Below are positions 63,574 through 64,000 of a DNA stretch of 64,000 bases, piece after piece. The number at the start of each line of letters is the position of its first letter. Position 1 is the first letter of the stretch. Origin of the DNA: Flavobacteriaceae bacterium. GTDB lineage: Bacteria; Bacteroidota; Bacteroidia; Flavobacteriales; Flavobacteriaceae. The notes beneath the pieces were generated by a model that saw only the letters and a program-made list of their open reading frames with translations, searched no databases and had not been told where the DNA came from. The stretch spans positions 372,001 to 436,000 of the forward strand of contig JABSPK010000002.1 in NCBI GenBank assembly GCA_013214065.1, given 5' to 3'. Position numbers and translations under genes: made by a program.

Positions 63574-64000
63574 TTATTCCAAAAAGCCGTTGATCTGTTC
63601 GAGCATCCAATCGGGAGCGTCGTACATGATGAAATGGGCCGATCCTTCGGCAATCCTGAGATCGTAGGCTTCAGCTTGTTCAAATTGTTTCGTATACGTG
63701 GCCGTAGCCATTTCCTTCCCATAAGGATGGGCCGCCCCCAAGACCAGGATTTCAGCCCCGATCTTGGCAAGATCGTCCCTCAAATCGACCTTTAGCAAAT
63801 CGGTATACCCGTATACATACGTTTTCCGATCTGCTTTCTCGATCCATTCTTGGATTTTGGGTCGCTGTGTTTCATTTAAGGTCATGCCCGTAGCGAATTG
63901 TTTGGCCATTGCCGAAAAATCGGCATCGGAGAGCTGTAGTAGCTGTTGGTTGTACGGATTGTCATAGACCATATGCTCGCTGTTGTAGTTGGGAATCATC
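63574..64000 (-). CDS. Alpha/beta hydrolase, 5' part beyond window
   Basis: The frame is open to the right edge, so only the C-terminal 142 or so residues are seen. The pattern LLKVDLRDDLAKIGAEILVLGAAHPYG (cited in part) and the catalytic histidine region EGSAHFIMYDAPDWMLEQINGFL (in part) are those of the alpha/beta-hydrolase C-terminal half. The nucleophile elbow would lie outside the window. Apparently co-transcribed with the sigma factor and its partner. Confidence 0.82.
   Translation of the reverse strand, partial: MIPNYNSEHMVYDNPYNQQLLQLSDADFSAMAKQFATGMTLNETQRPKIQEWIEKADRKTYVYGYTDLLKVDLRDDLAKIGAEILVLGAAHPYGKEMATATYTKQFEQAEAYDLRIAEGSAHFIMYDAPDWMLEQINGFLE

Overview
This looks like chromosomal, mostly core-genome DNA from a marine-type member of the Flavobacteriaceae (phylum Bacteroidota). 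Several things point there: the gliding-motility lipoprotein GldH, a Bacteroidota-type sdhC-sdhA-sdhB set, family-typical lipoproteins and DUF4292, DUF2721 and HU-CCDC81/SPOR proteins, and promoters of the Bacteroidota form TTG-N17-20-TAnnTTTG. Shine-Dalgarno sequences are scarce. Naming a genus would be inference only. I see no rRNA or tRNA gene, CRISPR array, insertion sequence or prophage body, and no gene-free stretch longer than 300 bases.

Layout. 1-2836: a serine hydrolase (cut by the window edge) and a WYL/YafY regulator, divergent from a DinB-like protein, with two TGACA-N6-TGTCA operator-like sites between them. 2837-16188: a heme biosynthesis region. One minus-strand run carries hemA-hemC-hemD-hemE-(unknown)-hemF-phzF-hemB, followed by a bestrophin channel gene with its own promoter. 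Divergent from hemA lie an AraC/PchR-like regulator, a ThuA protein and a glycoside hydrolase; a DUF1460 gene and hemH (ferrochelatase) follow. 16262-29010: a MATE exporter, a PQQ-type sugar dehydrogenase, a membrane AraC regulator, a lactonase, aminopeptidase P, a large BNR-propeller protein, and an AstE/RimK pair that may add and remove peptide tags. 29208-33046: the sdh operon with an extra small membrane gene between sdhA and sdhB. 33100-38573: a more accessory-looking stretch with a Vsr-like nuclease, an aminotransferase, an XRE/S24-like repressor divergent from a small HTH-like protein, a serine hydrolase gene broken by an in-frame amber codon, a GNAT, and a 35-codon ORF with its own promoter and terminator. 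38647-45171: ketoacid CoA-transferase, PBP1A, gldH, ricT-like and trhO. 45425-53695: recA, an ECF sigma factor with a membrane/beta-barrel partner, plsC, trpS, dprA, HU-SPOR and a thioesterase. 53690-61904: envelope genes, including a long conserved minus-strand run (flippase, dUTPase, sugar nucleotidyltransferase, TPR, DUF4292, EnvC-like, aldo/keto reductase). 62005-64000: a lipoprotein, a second ECF sigma factor with a membrane partner, and a truncated alpha/beta hydrolase.

The genome is compact. Co-directional genes often overlap by 4 to 26 bases, and five convergent pairs overlap at their 3' ends, two of them sharing one CTAA as both stop codons. The less ordinary signals are the paired TGACA-N6-TGTCA sites, the S24-like repressor whose catalytic serine is replaced by alanine, the free-standing 35-codon transcription unit, the unknown genes embedded in the heme and sdh operons, and the sigma-factor partner that combines an inner-membrane helix with an outer-membrane-barrel-like domain.
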